A DNA stretch of 64,000 nucleotides from Ipomoea triloba (GCF_003576645.1 NC_044916.1:35512718-35576717), one strand, 5' to 3'. Numbered from the stretch's first letter, positions 1 through 13,024 are shown. Notes: a model not told the origin generated them from the sequence alone. Numbers and translations are program-made.

Positions 1-46
1 TGTGATCTTACTGAAGTAAAAACACATAAACTAGCAAACCTGTATC

Positions 47-190
47 CCCTACCCGAGGGTGTACACCAGGCAAATCCCGCCTTATGACTCAGTCCCTACC
101 CGAGGGTGTACACGAGGTAAACAAGGTAAACCCCGCCTTATGACTCAGCCCCTAACCGAGAGTGTACACGAGGTAAATAAGGTAAACCCC
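47..190. repeat. Threefold tandem repeat
   Basis: Three diverged head-to-tail units of roughly 45-60 bp, each beginning near CCTACCCGAGGGTGTACAC and, in the first two, ending near CCGCCTTATGACTCAG. The second and third units contain the extra GGTAAA block. They abut a reverse-oriented SINE remnant on the right. The stretch lies downstream of cyclin exon 1, probably in its first intron. No coding content is seen. Confidence 0.6.
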
Positions 191-255
191 GTGACCCCAA
201 CAGGCAAAGGACCATAAGGTACTAAACCGGACTAGGTTAACCATAGCTGACGGGC
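191..255 (-). repeat. tRNA-derived SINE remnant, reverse orientation
   Basis: Read on the minus strand, this stretch resembles the 3' half of the SINE at 34495-34696: the blocks GGTTTA, CCTAGG-like and TTTGCC occur in the same order and spacing. The tRNA-like 5' part with box A and box B is missing, so the copy is truncated and old. Confidence 0.45.
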
Positions 256-867
256 ACAAACCAAGAAGAGGCCAAAAGATAAGCTTTTGAGAATGATTAA
301 CTTACAGGTAATTCATATGCAGAGAGGAACCTATCAAGGTAATTCACAGCCAAATATGCACAGAGTGGTCCAAAATTGAAATGTGCATGAACCTGTAATG
401 CCAAGACACCATCACCACAAGATCAATAATTAGATTAGCCGCAAAAGGCAAGTAATCAATAATCAGACTGTAGCAAGAAAGTAATGGAACAGAACAAACA
501 GTGATTTAATGTAAATCCAATTACACACAGTTATGTGTATAGTAAAAAGAATACATAAAAACAAAAGCATCCCACCTAACCCATTTCATCTTTTTACCAT
601 GAATGTGTTATCAACCCCATAGGACTTCACAAACCCAAAAAGGGGAAAAGCATCAAAACCACCCAAAAAGTCTTAATCCATATTAATCACTGATTTTAAG
701 GCTAGTGATTTAGTGAACCATTATCATTTCCGATCATTTAACATAATCTAAATCTGAATCACTGTTAAGAACTAAGATCGAACTCCGGGTTCGAATCCCA
801 CCAATATAGGAAAACTGTCGGAATATGAAAAAATTTTCTTGTTTTCCTATGAATCGATGAAACAAAC

Positions 868-1185
868 CTTTGTAATCCAATCAAGAACCTCGTCTCTAGC
901 CGCGATATCCAGCTCCCCATTCCTCAATCTCTTCGAATAATCGCATGCAGGCAAGAGTTCGCTCTCCCTCCGAATCATCAGAGCCAAACACTCCTCGCTC
1001 TGGACCGGCAGGTCAGTCAAACTCGCCCTTTGGTGTTCACTGTTTCGATCACTCCTATGATCCCAATGATCCTCAAACACCTCCACGCACGCGTATCCCA
1101 CCTCGTCGCTCTCGTCATAGAACAAGCTATCGTTATCCTCTGCGCAGAAAAGGGTCGAAATCGCACAGTCGAAGCTAGGCGCCAT
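868..1185 (-). CDS. D-type cyclin, first exon (gene runs off the left end)
   Basis: The minus-strand exon starts at ATG 1185-1183 and ends at AAG|GTTTGT (last coding base 868, phase 0), giving 106 residues. Residues 12-16 read LFCAE, an LxCxE retinoblastoma-binding motif preceded by the usual short N-terminus. The C-terminal part (DYSKRLRNGELDIAARDEVL, then DWITK) is the start of the cyclin box. D-type cyclins bind CDKA and drive G1/S entry by phosphorylating retinoblastoma-related protein. The remaining exons are not in 1-867, so either intron 1 is longer than 867 bp or the assembly differs there. The subgroup is uncertain: the acidic N-terminus and CLALMIRRE suit CYCD1 or CYCD2/4. Upstream minus-strand DNA is CT-rich at 1560-1640 (likely 5' UTR or promoter). 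A TATATAAA about 30 bp before the ATG is probably too close to be the core promoter. Confidence 0.85.
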
Positions 1186-3060
1186 CGCAGCAGTAGTAGT
1201 GCCTTAAAAATACAATCTTTATATAGCCCACAGCCACACAATTGATATTTATGTGTTTAAAACTATAAAAGCTCTAATGGGGCATCTCAACACTGATTGG
1301 CAAGGATACACATAAGCTCAATGCAGAGATTCAAGAAGATGAAGCAGTTCTGCTATCCATTTCCACTCTGTGTGTATCAATGGATATAAAGTTGTCTGTT
1401 TTGGGCACTCAGAGATGGAGAAGGAGAGTGAAGAACAGGGCCAGCGGCTTGGAGAGAAGGGAGGAATGAGGGTTGTATATATATATATATATATAAATAT
1501 ATTGGAGTTAGGGTAGAGAATGGAGGGAGAAATATATATATATAGAGAAGAGGGGAGAAGAGAAGAGTAGAAGAAATGAAAATAGAGAGGTTAATAAATA
1601 GTGAGTGACAGAGAAAGAGAGAGAGATGGTGGTTTCGGCATTTAAGAGATTGACAGAATAGGATTGTAGCCATGTAGCCAAATAGCTGTATCCCCTCTAT
1701 ATACTTTTATTCAATATTTATTTATTTATTTTTTTTACTTCTAGTTAATTATTTTATTTTATTTTGCGAGAATACACATTTATTGTCTTTCATATAATTA
1801 TATTATCATAGGAGCAACTGCAACCAAGTTAGTCAGATAGCTGACTTGATAATCACAATATTTCAAATTTAATTTATCATAGAAGCAGTCAATTGGTATA
1901 TACTGGTTTATCTCATTGTAGTCATTTGTCAGCTAGAATCACAAGGCGAGTTTCGTCCAAAGCGCACATTTTAATATGTCACCCAGAATTTTGTTTTACT
2001 AATAGTATCGTGGTGTGTTGTTCAAAATATTTAAACATTAATAATTAGTCACTGTGTCTAAAAAAGAATATAATTAAAATATATTTATACATGTAATAGA
2101 ACTCTCCATAAATATTATCAGCCAAATTAAAAAATTAATTATTATGTTTTACTATTTAGTCATTTTAAACAATGATGGTAAATAGTAGGTAATAGCATTC
2201 TAATGATGTTATAGTACACACATATAATATGTGTATAAATAATTTATTAATCCACATAAATGGATGCAATAGAATAAGAAGAAGGGGTATTGCGTAAATT
2301 GATTAGTTGGAAGGACTAATAAGCTGTAATATTTGTCTTCTTCCTGGGGTAGCGCCACGTGGATCTGAATACACATTGTAAGTGGGACGTTTCATTGAGC
2401 CACCCAGTAATCGCAATTATGGAGAGCTTTTGGCTTTTTTTTTATTTTCTTATTTTTTAAACCCAAACAAAAAACAAAATTACTATTTTCCCCTCGCAAC
2501 ATTTTTGCACCTAATATTATCAATTTTTTAAAATTAAAAATCACAAGTAATTTTATATTTTACACCACTCCAAAAACAAAACCCAAAATTTATTTATAAA
2601 TAAAAATATTTTTTTATATACAAAAAGGAAAAATATGTATTATTTTAAATATATTTTGTGAATTAAATATGTAGTGTAAAAAAATCTCTTTAAAATGCTT
2701 GTTATGTGGTCTAACTTCCATATCAGCCGTTTGTTGATCTTCTTTTTATTTTTATTTTTATTTTGCTAATTTAATTTAAATTTTGTTGCTGAATGCAAAT
2801 GGTGCTGTCTTTCATACAGTGCTAATTCATTGTTATTAGTCCATTTTTTTTCACAATCTCCATGACCTTCTTTATCACCTACACTATCAATTTTTGACTT
2901 TTCTATATTGATAATAGAAGGCTTGTTTGGACAATTTATCATATAAAAGCATATGATTAACAAATATACTATAAGATTTGTAGTGGGAATGATTTAACAT
3001 TAATATTATGTTTTAGTTTATTTAGAGTAATAACATTTTTTTTGAAGTATTTGGAGTAAT
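1186..3060. other. Intergenic, cyclin upstream region
   Basis: Upstream region of the minus-strand cyclin gene. It holds an (AT)n run near 1474-1496, purine-rich DNA (pyrimidine-rich on the gene strand) at 1520-1640, and a SINE copy at 1811-1965. The rest is AT-rich sequence without ORFs that resemble proteins. Confidence 0.5.
1811..1965 (+). repeat. tRNA-derived SINE, diverged full-length copy
   Basis: Follows the 34495-34696 SINE from end to end: an AACCAAGTTAGT box A region, a middle CTTGATAATCACAA, then TGGTTTATCTC, TTTGTCAGCTAGA and GAGTTTC at the 3' end. It is much diverged and has internal gaps, so it is an old insertion. Confidence 0.55.
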
Positions 3061-3109
3061 AACATTAAACATGAATAATAATAACACGTCCGTTAAAGGT
3101 ATCGATAAA

Positions 3110-3535
3110 CGACAATGATATTATTATAATTTACAGTGTGGTTTTCATTAAGTTTGACTCTCCTCTAATATGACGAGATCAGTCCAACCTATTTTGCATG
3201 AACGTCTCAGTAGTAATAAATAATGACATTGTATTATGATTTATAGTGTGACCGTTCAGGTTTGACTGTCATCACATTACCGAGCGTCTAACTTATTTTG
3301 CGTGAAGATCTCAGAAGTAATAAACAACGCATTATTATAATTTACATGCATAATCTTCGTGGGTTTGAATGTGCTTTGATATGATAAGGATCCAGCTCAT
3401 TTTACATGAAAATCTCATTTGTAATAATTAATAAACGACACATTATTACAATTTACAGTGTGACATTCGTGAATTTGACATCCTCTGATCTGGCGAGATA
3501 TTCTGCATGAAGATCTCGTTAATATTACTTGGTAG
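3110..3535. repeat. Four diverged tandem units of about 110-120 bp
   Basis: Four successive blocks share the order: aataa-acgacAatgatattat, tttacagtgtg, tttgactctcctc, gcatgaagatctc. Units begin near 3105, 3215, 3320 and 3430. They are too diverged for a recent array and contain no coding sequence. Confidence 0.55.
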
Positions 3536-3723
3536 CGTTACTTGTAACATACGGAGTATTATATATCTTTTCATGGTCAAAAAATACATGATTTTTAATA
3601 CGTAGATTTTTTTAATATCATTTTCATTATTGAGATTGACTAAGAATGAAATATATTTGGAATAAGTGTTAAATTAATCTTCTAAATATAGTGAATAGTG
3701 TAATTATATTCTCTAACATACAA

Positions 3724-3906
3724 GGCGTTTGGTTGGATGGAATTTGAATTCAATTTCCACTTAATTCTCACTTAATTTCAAAGGAAACTAAATTTCTTAG
3801 TTTGGTTGGAAGGAATTACAATTTCATGCAATTGCAATTCTCTCGTTTTCATGGAATTAGAATATGCAAATGGGTCCAAGAAATACTTGTCATATAAGAT
3901 AAGATT

Positions 3907-3949
<43 letters not shown>

Positions 3950-4146
3950 GACATTTTGGACTTTATACTACTTATTTCCTTTCAATTCTCATGTATACCA
4001 AACATTGGAATTAAAATTCCCAATCATTTTGTTCCCGCAAATCAAAGACTGGAATTTAAACTCTCACTTTATTCCACATTATTAATTCTTTTCTCATAGA
4101 ATTACCATTCATTTCCAATATAATTTATTCCCTCCAACCAAAAGCC
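3724..4146. mobile_element. MITE-like element with 20-bp terminal inverted repeats
   Basis: The left end GGCGTTTGGTTGGATGGAAT matches the reverse complement of the right end (4127-4146) at 18 of 20 positions. The element is 423 bp, AT-rich and non-coding, and carries an (AAC)n microsatellite at about 3907-3946. The translated ORF with a poly-Thr run here is only that microsatellite. No target-site duplication was clear. Confidence 0.7.
3907..3946 (+). repeat. (AAC)n microsatellite
   Basis: About 13 perfect AAC units inside the 3724-4146 MITE-like element. Confidence 0.9.
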
Positions 4147-7100
4147 CCGTAGGTGGAAAAGAAAAGAAAACTTCAATAATGAGTTACTATAAATCAACAA
4201 AATAGTGTTTTCAAAAAAAATCAACAAAATAGTGTCAATTACTATATAATGTGATGACATCTCTGTTGATACTACCTATATGATATTTAATCCGTAGGTA
4301 TTTATAGATAATTTAATATTTTGTTGTAGTGATTATTAGATTGATAAAAAAAATATGTTATTAAATTTGTTATCAAATATTAACGTGGCGTATTATATTT
4401 TATTAATTTATGAAGTGATAATTATCTCACCACACCACTATGACTAATTGGTCATAGTAAGATAAGATTAATTAAGGTGACTTAGCAAGCTAAAACTAGA
4501 CTTGCAAAATACATTAGTACATGGAGGACGTATAGGTAGGGTCTGAACCTGTTCTTAAAGAAAGGCCTTTTATAATCCAAAGACAAAAATAGTAAATATG
4601 TTTTAAGTTTGTGATTCAAACTTATATTTCTACACTGTAATTTTTCTTCTTTTTAGACCTAGTTAGTAATTTATTTTTATACCTTTTATGTTATAAGTAG
4701 TTTTATGCAACATATACACACACATATAGACAAATAATTAACAATAGCATTTGTAAGTCTGATCTTAACCTTTCTCAAGTGTAAAATCAAGCTTATTATA
4801 ATCAAAATAAGATATTATTTGGATAGAGAAAAGTGTAGTCGTTATCATCCTATGAAGAGAGTAAAATGTAATGGTAAAGTTAATTCACATGCAAAGTCAT
4901 ATGTTGATAGCATTTGCGGTAGATTAAACAAATTTCAATGTAATTGTGAGATATTAATTAAATAAAAAGAGAAATGATGTTTTGAGTCTCCGAATTATAA
5001 AAGTACAATGGAGTCGATCCTCAAATTATAGACACGTATGATTTTGGCCCACCAATTAATAGTGTAGTGGTTTTTTTTTTCCTCGATCAAAGTGGGATCA
5101 TCAGAAACGATTAATTTATATCTCATAACTTAATTTAATTTACTACAAGTAAATTTATAAATTCACCTCATTTTTCTCTTTCCCTCCAACAAGTGACAAA
5201 TTAAAACATCTTATTTCCTCCCAAATATATGACTTCAACCAAAATAACTTGAATCCATAATTTCCCCACGATGTGGAGAGAAGGAAAAATATGTGAGAAA
5301 ATTAGAAAATTGAGGTAAATTAACAAGTTTAACCCTGAAAATTTATGTTTTGAGATTGAAAATAACTATCACTAATGGTTCTTTTTCAACGAGGAGAAAA
5401 ATGCGACTATCCTAATAATTGGGAGAAGAAAACTAAAAAAGTAGCCATTTTTTTCAAAAAGAGGTTGAGCTTACTATGAACTCATGCAATAAATAACAAA
5501 AAGAAGGATAAATATATATACAAACATTAATTTAATATGGTATTAGGAATCCAATATGATGATTAATTATGAATATGCATGGCCTATATATTTATATACA
5601 CACGCATAGTTGGAATTATAAACAAAAAATTGAATAAACAATAAAAAGAAAAAAGAAGAAAGAGATGTTACAGATGAGAAAATCTGAAAGAGAGAATAAG
5701 TAAGAGGTTATGTGTATGGTGGGTAAAGCTATCACAAAAAGAAATGCCCTTTTGCTTTTTGTTACTTTTGGGAGCGTCTGTAATGGGACCTAATGGATGC
5801 ATGCAATATCCCTAATATAATTAAATTATTAATTAAATAAAAAGTACAAATTTTTTTTCCTATTATTCAGCAAAGCCTTCTCTCATTTGATTTAGACAGT
5901 TTATGAAATTGTGATTAAGTGGACATCTAGGTTGTTTATGTGTATATCAGACACTAATTATCACTTCACATTTTTCTTTTTCTTTTTAATTATTATCTTT
6001 TTTTTTTCACCTCCTACTCCTCAACTTAAGTACTCCATAGTCCACACCACCTTTTCCATAAACATTGTATTTTATCATTTAATTTTCTACTACTTACCTA
6101 ACCATACTCCAATTAATTGGTTTAATTTTAGGAAATGTAATACATCTGTTTTTTATTTTGAGAAAAATTCATAATCACTACTCAAAAATGTGCATTGATA
6201 AAATACACCTTGTGACCTTAATCGACAAAGGACCTAAACCAGCCTAGATTGATGTTTGAGTAGGTCTCATGTGAGAAGACCTTACACAATAATACTTATT
6301 TTAAATGTTTAGGAAATATAATACTCTGTACATCTATAATAATTTGTATAGGTTCATAGAAAAGTATTACGAGTACATTTTTGTTTTGTTTTTTTTTTTT
6401 ATAAGTATTACACATCTTACATGAAACAATTTTACACAACTACACATAGAAGACTTATTCTAAATATTTAGAGAATAAATATCTATCATGTTCTAAATAT
6501 TGATGCTATTTTTTAGATTAAAGTTACAAACTAATATCCATTCAATGACATTATTTATGAGCTTTTCAAAACGAAAAATTTGTAATCTAAGTTACTACAT
6601 TTGGGCGAGTTAACTCCACTACGAGTTAATGTAAGATAAAAAAAAAAATCTAATACAATAATAAATTTTAAAGTGTTGATCAACATTAGAGCCTTTTATA
6701 CATGGTACAATCTCAAAGTGAATGGAAAATGCTTTGAGTTTGTATTGGGTACTATTGAGACTTCAAAGAACACATGCTTGTTAGGCTGCCTGTGTGCACA
6801 CACGATGTGTTTTCTTCGTTTTTTTTAAAAAAAAACTCCATTACTACCCGAAAAATTTCAAAACTCTCTCATTTACCACCTCATTTTCCTCTTTCATCCA
6901 CAACGGTAAAAAATACTCTAAAAAATCTCTATTGAAATTGCCTTGGATGAATTTTTGTAAGAGACTATAACATTGTTCTATTTTAAAGGTATGGCATACC
7001 ACTAGCAAATATTTTTTGTTAATCAATTTATTTTCCAAACAATCTCAAATGAATTGACTAAAAGAATAGATATAGGTATAGTAGATAATAAACTTTTGTT

Positions 7101-7750
7101 TAATTTCCTTTTGTTTGTCTTCAACCATCCTAAGAAACCGGTGATTCCAAGCCAAGAGATCGGTGCAGACCAATGGAATGGTTAAGAGGCAATGTGGTGA
7201 GTCCGACAACTCCCTATTTAATGTAATCATCTTCCAAATCTAAATTATATTCAAACCTCAACTCTTCCCAAATGATCATTAAATGTTTTTTTGTCATTTT
7301 CTCCCCCTCTTGTAAGTATTTTTTGGGGGGTGGTTATAAATTTTGACCCCCAAAATTATTACGATCTTGACTAGTCATAATCATCCAATTCAACGGTAAA
7401 AATGTATCGAGGTGGACTGTGAAATGGACCGGAGGCATGTGGTAAAAAAAACACAAGTTTTCAACACTTCGGATGCCACATGTTCGTTTACTGGTTAGCA
7501 CAAGGCTTGGGGATATATGATGGGTTTAAAATACCAATTTCTAAAAGAGGCTTTTGCCACACAAATTTCAAACCCTTTTTCCTCAAATTCTACTTTGGGA
7601 TTCACCTTTTCATATGCCCCAAAATTCTCTCCTTTGCTCATGTGGATCATGCCAGTCATCTCCTATGAACAAATTATTCAATTTCCAATTCTGACTGAGT
7701 GGACTATAATTCTTGTACTTTAAGATTACGAATGCGATTCTTATTAATAT
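4147..7750. other. Intergenic, no gene seen
   Basis: AT-rich DNA with poly-T runs, a reverse SINE remnant at 6209-6290, and short chance ORFs with low-complexity translations. Nothing resembles an exon of a known protein. Confidence 0.5.
6209..6290 (-). repeat. SINE remnant, reverse orientation
   Basis: Carries the same CGACAAAGGACCTAAACC and AGCCTAGATTG blocks as the minus-strand reading of the SINE family, followed by the GTAGGTCTCAT block. Truncated to the 3' half. Confidence 0.4.
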
Positions 7751-7754
7751 TTTT

Positions 7755-8130
7755 CTGGTGTCATAGGATTTTTTTAGTGCGATTTACATATCATGTGTGT
7801 CTATGTGTTTGTGGGCTATTACATAGAAAAAGATTGTGAGCTATTATATAGGAGCAAGGTTTGTCCATTACACAATAAAGTTCGAGTTTTCTTGCCAACA
7901 CATTTTCGGTTGAGTCCGTCGTATAAGGTATTCGAAGTGCGATTTACCTCTCATATGTGTTTGTAGGCTATTACACAAGATGAGCTTGTGAGCTATTACA
8001 CATGAGCGGAGTTTACCCAACGTATATCCAAGTTCGAATTTGATTATTATCAACACTCTCTCAATCAACATTATTGCATAAGGTCTTTCTAGTACAATTT
8101 ACTTCACTTGTGTATTTCTTAGTTATTATA
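7755..8130. repeat. Three diverged tandem units of about 160 bp
   Basis: Three successive blocks start with cataaggnttttctAgTgcgatttac (near 7762, 7922 and 8078) and continue with a tgtgtttgtgggctattac-like segment and a gttcgag-like segment. Non-coding and strongly diverged. The TTCGAG and GCTATTAC elements recur with the same spacing in the first two units. Confidence 0.5.
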
Positions 8131-8726
8131 CACAAACAAAATTTATCTAATAGACACGCAAAATTTTCCCTCCTAGCCAAAAAAAATCAATTTTCCATTT
8201 TTTTTTTAATAATAGATACAATAGTTGTAGTCTTTTAAAACCAAAAGAGTTTTTTTTTTGGCAGAGAAGCACGAGTGAGGCCCCCCCTCCGGTCCTCCTT
8301 ATGGTCAGTCTTTGAAAGAAAAATAAAATAAAATTTGGTCTAAAGATGGGAGTCTAAAAATGGTAGGAACTGTTTGAGATCCGAGCTGAGGTCGGTTCCA
8401 GGGTGTCATTCACAACCACTATTTCTCTTCTTTTTTAACCTTATCTATCTTTTTTTATTACATTATTTTTTACTGCTGCAAACCCAATGCACACTCACTA
8501 TCTGCCATATGACCCTTTCCGTATATCTCTCTGTTTTCAGAGATTAATTTCATTTCAGATTCAACTAACACCTTCCTCACATACATTCATACTCTTTGCA
8601 TCTTTATTACACTACTTAAATTTCTGATTAATATCAACATCAATCATTATCGGTCCACACAGCTGTGTAGATCATGATCCAAAAACAACATAATATACAT
8701 TATTTTAATTTATAAAATACATTATT

Positions 8727-8731
8727 CTAAC
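8727..8731. repeat. Copia target-site duplication, left copy
   Basis: CTAAC directly before the left LTR. The same five bases follow the right LTR at 13157-13161. Five bp is the usual size for Copia integrase. Confidence 0.85.
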
Positions 8732-8863
8732 GATGAGAACACAATATCTGTATTGATTGAGTTAACCTGAATACAATGACAAAGGTAGAATATATACAAG
8801 AAGACTCTCAGAAAAACTAGGATAGATAGTCCTATCATAACTCAGACTCACAGAGTCCTAATA
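8732..8863 (-). repeat. Copia 3' LTR (132 bp)
   Basis: Matches 13025-13156 along its whole length with one visible mismatch. Reads TATTAGGACTC...CTCATC on the element strand and is preceded by a purine tract at 8864-8872. A TTGTATATATTC block is a likely LTR TATA region and recurs in the relative at 17781-17931. Confidence 0.92.
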
Positions 8864-11800
8864 CTCCCCCTCAAGCACAGGGTAACTGGAAACCTGTAGC
8901 TTGTCTCTAAGAAAAGAAAATCTAGAACTTGATAAAGCCTTCGTAAAAATGTCTGCCAGTTGATCCCTTGTAGATATAAAATTCACTTGAATATCCCCCT
9001 TTGCAACTCTGTCTCTGACAAAATGATAGTCAATCTCCACATGTTTGGTCCTGGCATGAAAAATAGGATTTGCAGACAGGTATGTAGCTCCAAGATTGTC
9101 ACACCATAGCTTTGGAACCGAAAAATCAGCAATGTTAATCTTACGCAGCAGAGATACAACCCAGAGCACCTCAGCACATACATCAGCTAATGCCTTATAC
9201 TCTGCTTCAGTGGAAGACCGAGCAACAGTTCTCTGCTTTCGACAAACCCAAGACACCAGATTTGTGCCAAGAAAAACCGCATACCCATTGGTGGATTTCC
9301 GGTCATCAGGACAACCAGCCCAATCAGGAATCTGAAAAAGCATGAATCTCCCTAGACAGAGATCTCGTGATATGGAGACCAAAGGATAGGGTGCCCTTAA
9401 CATACCTCAAGACTCTTTTCAGTTGTTCCCAATGTGACATAGTCGGGGCATGCATGTGTTGACATAGCTGGTTGACTGCAAAGCTCAGATCTGGTCTTGT
9501 AACAGTGAGGTATTGCAAGGCACCAGCCAGACTCCTGTGCTTGGTAGGATCATCAAACAGTCCTGCAGTGGTAACAGGAGTTTTCGACACAGAGATAGGA
9601 GTAGCTAGCGATTTACAATCAGTCATACCTGCACGCTTCAAGATATCGTTCATATAACGCTGTTGAGAAAGGAAAACACCAGTGCTAGTTTTCACCAATT
9701 CAATACTAAGGAAAAATCCAGGCTCATCAAGATCTCTTATCTTGAATGTGGCAAACAATTTTGATAACAAATCACCTACTAATTGTGCATCATTCCCAAT
9801 TACAAGAATATCATCAACATAAACTAGCAGGTAAACACAGGCAGACCCTTGCGAATAATAAAACAAAGAAACATCAGTCTTAGATGCTGTGAACCCGGTA
9901 GAGAGTAAAAAACCATGCAATCGATTAAACCATGCCCTAGGAGCCTGTTTGAGACCATACAAGGAGCGTTTAAGTAAGCATACATGATCAGGAAATTGAG
10001 TGTCAATATAACCAGGTGGCTGACGCATGTAAACAGTCTCAGTTAAGCTACCATTCAAGAAAGCATTGTGAACATCCAGTTGACGGACCACCCAACGAGA
10101 TGAAATAGCCAAACTCAACAGAAGCCGCACGGTAGTAGGTTTGACAACTGGACTAAATGTGTCAAAGAAATCTTGACCAGGAACCTGGTTAAACCCCTTT
10201 GCCACGAGCCTCGCTTTGTGCCTTTCTATCGAACCATCAGCTTTTCGTTTAGTGCGAAAAACCCATTTACAGCAAATCAGATTCATACCTGGACGAGGTG
10301 GAACCAGATCCCAAGTGTGATTGTGCAGTAGTGCATTAAACTCCTGATCCATCGCTTCACGCCACTCAGAAAATTTGACTGCCTGAGTATAACAAGTATG
10401 CTCAGGAGGGGGGGACCTGAGCAGATAGAGCCACATGCGGAGCCACGGACCTGTTGCGAGTAGCCATGGAATGAGTACGAGTCGTGGGTCTGGATGACCG
10501 GCCTCGTAGGCGCCCTCGCTGCCGAACTGGAGCCGCCGCAACTGTGGGAGAAACCGTTTGTATAGGTGCCGCAACCTCAGCAGATGGGGAAGGCTGTAGT
10601 ACTGACTCTCCCCAAGGTTGTGGCGGAGTAGGGGGCACCTGTACAGCAGGCTTGCTAGCAAAGGGAAATATAGTTTCATCAAACTGAACATGCCTGCAAA
10701 TGTACACTTTATTAGTTCGTAAGTCCATGCACCTATACCCCCGAAACGACTCAGGATATCCTAAGAACACACAGGGAGAGGACCGATATGACATTTTGTG
10801 ACGATTGTATGGACGCAGGTGAGGATAACAGAGACATCCAAACACACGAAGAAAGGAATATGACGGAGGAGACCTATGCAATAAAGAATGAGGACTAGAA
10901 TTATTCAAGACAGCAGAAGGCATTTTATTTATCAAATAAACTGCGGTTTCAAAGGCAAAATCCCAAAATCGAGAAGGAACAGAGGCACGAGCCATAAGAG
11001 TAAGACCTGTTTCAACGATATGCCTATGTTTACGCATAACTTTACCATTCTGTTCATGAGTATATGCGCAAGACTGTCTATGATGAATACCTAGCTTTTG
11101 AAAGTGAGAATGTAACTTTTTGTACTCAGCTCCTAAGTCAGATTGGACCGACACAATTTTCCTATTGAATGAACGTTCAACAAGAGCACGAAAGTGATCA
11201 AAGATAGCATATAAGTCTGACTTTAATTTCATGGGGAAAAACCATGTATACCGGGAATAATCATCAACAAACAGAACAAGGTAGCGATGACCAGAGGAAG
11301 AATAAACAGGAGCTGGACCCCAAATATCAGTATAAATTAAATCAAGAATATTCGAACTAGTAGACAGAGTACGCGGCAGCGGAAATCGCGAAAATTTTCC
11401 TAACTGACACGCAGAACATAAAGCAGAAGTACAATTATTATTACGACTAGAACGACTAATAGAACAGAAAGGCAAAATACTTCTAAGGACACGCTGATGC
11501 GGATGACCCAAATGATCATGCCAGACCGAAGAAGAGGCACGAGATGACAGAAAAGCTTGCGGACGGGATCCAGGAACAGGCAAGGTGTAAAGACCCCCCG
11601 AACTACTGTCGCGCAGAAGGATCGCTTTGGTGGTGATATCCTTCACAACAAAATAAGAGGGGTGAAACTCAAAAAAGACATGATTATCAGTTGCAAACCT
11701 CTGAACAGACAAAAGAGAAGAAGATAGACCAGGTACGTGTAAAATATCAGACATCTTAAAAACTCTAGAAGGAGTAGGAACGGTAGCATGGCCAATACGA

Positions 11801-12995
11801 CTAATAATCAAACCCTTACCATCACCAACTCGAAGAGTATCATCACCATGGTATTCCTTAGAAGCAGACAACGCAGCTATATCAGGGGTGGCATGATGAG
11901 TGGCTCCAGTATCAGGCACCCACAAATGAGAATCAGGAGGAACATGTGCAGCATTATCATTATAAACCATATGAGCCTGAGGTTGCGGGCCAACATACGA
12001 GTAACACGCCAAAGCGGTATGACCAATAATCCCACAAATCTGACAACGCGGCTGCCACGCACCACCGCCACGGCCTCCCCTTCCACGAGACCTACCGCCA
12101 CCACCGGAGGAGCCCCGCTGACCGCCACAATACTGCCTAGCGACGTCAGCGGGACGAGACTGCACGCCGGAAGGGCCATCGCGAGGCTGCTGCTGGCCGC
12201 CGCAACGCCATGGCCGACGCCCGCCTCCGCGCTGAGTCACAAACGCCGCCGGGCCAGACGCTGCAACACCACCGTAACTCCCACCAGCCATGAACGACTG
12301 GGTTCCGAGCAGCGACGCCAGTTCTTGAAGAGAGACCGGCTGGCCACGAACAGCTAAGGAAGCAGTGAGAGGAATGAACTCCGATCGCAAGCCCCGACAA
12401 ACGTAAAGATTCTGCTCATCCAACGGAACGGGCCGACCGGCGAGGGCAAGATCCTCGACCAACACCTGGGCACGCGCAATGTAATCAGCAATGGACGAAT
12501 CACCTTGATGAATCGTTTGAAATTGGCTGAGGAGATGAAGCGTATGCGCACGAGTCGAAGACGCCAACGCCTGCTCCAACGACCGCCATAGGGCTTGCGA
12601 AGTAGGACAACCAACAGCTAGATGCATAACTTCAGGCAATAGGGAAGATATCAACATGCTCAATATAGCCTGATCTTGTCGAATCCATGTAGTGTGGAGA
12701 GGATTGGGCTGCAGCGGCGGTACGGCGGAGGACTCACCGGCAGCGGGGTTCGACGCAGCAGCGACAGGTAATGCGGCAGGAGGGCACGAATACGGTCCAT
12801 CAACAAACCCTAATAATTCGTGACCGCGAAGAAACGGCACGACTTGCGTTCTCCAAAACAGAAAATTTTATTGGTTAACTTGAGACTCACATAATGATGA
12901 GCTATGGACATAAAGGCCACCGCCGGAGAGACCGCAGATGTGACCGCGGCATCCGAGACAGTCCGTTCGGAAGAATTAACAGAACCGTCGGCCAT
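8858..12995 (-). pseudogene. Copia gag-pol, three frame breaks
   Basis: The frame starts at ATG 12995-12993 (MADGSVNSSERTV). The frame changes near 12855 in a T run, near 10405-10412 in a C run, and near 9327-9330. Between these points the sequence is open: 12840-10402 (gag, protease, integrase), 10691-9324 (reverse transcriptase), 9403-8858 (RNase H). Visible motifs are the zinc knuckle CX2CX4HX4C (CQICGIIGHTALAC), the protease VPDTGATHH, the integrase HHCC finger (HDHLGHPHQ to CSACQLGK), the DDE segments YTDIWGP and SDLGAEY, the reverse transcriptase YVDD within LLVYVDDILVIG, and the RNase H motifs DWAG and STEAEYKAL. All catalytic blocks are present, so the breaks are recent mutations or base-calling errors in homopolymers. 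Confidence 0.9.
8864..8872 (-). promoter_or_regulatory. Copia polypurine tract
   Basis: GAGGGGGAG on the element strand, directly upstream of the 3' LTR. It marks plus-strand primer position and fixes the LTR start at TATTAGG. Confidence 0.8.
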
Positions 12996-13015
12996 CAGGA
13001 GAGAACCTGAACAAA

Positions 13016-13024
13016 CTGATACCA
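13016..13024 (-). promoter_or_regulatory. Copia primer-binding site
   Basis: TGGTATCAG, abutting the end of the 5' LTR. It is complementary to the 3' end of plant initiator methionine tRNA, the usual Copia primer. Confidence 0.85.

Noticed and set aside
787..812. Possible tRNA gene (CGGGTTCGAATCCCACC, box B-like)
   Set aside because: No matching box A or cloverleaf upstream. It may be a SINE or tRNA-derived fragment, but I could not support it.
1377..1673. Minus-strand ORF of 98 codons upstream of the cyclin
   Set aside because: It is the translation of CT-rich and (AT)n simple sequence.
11788..12357. Plus-strand 189-codon ORF inside the Copia element
   Set aside because: Antisense to the protease/zinc-knuckle region of gag-pol and explained by its composition.
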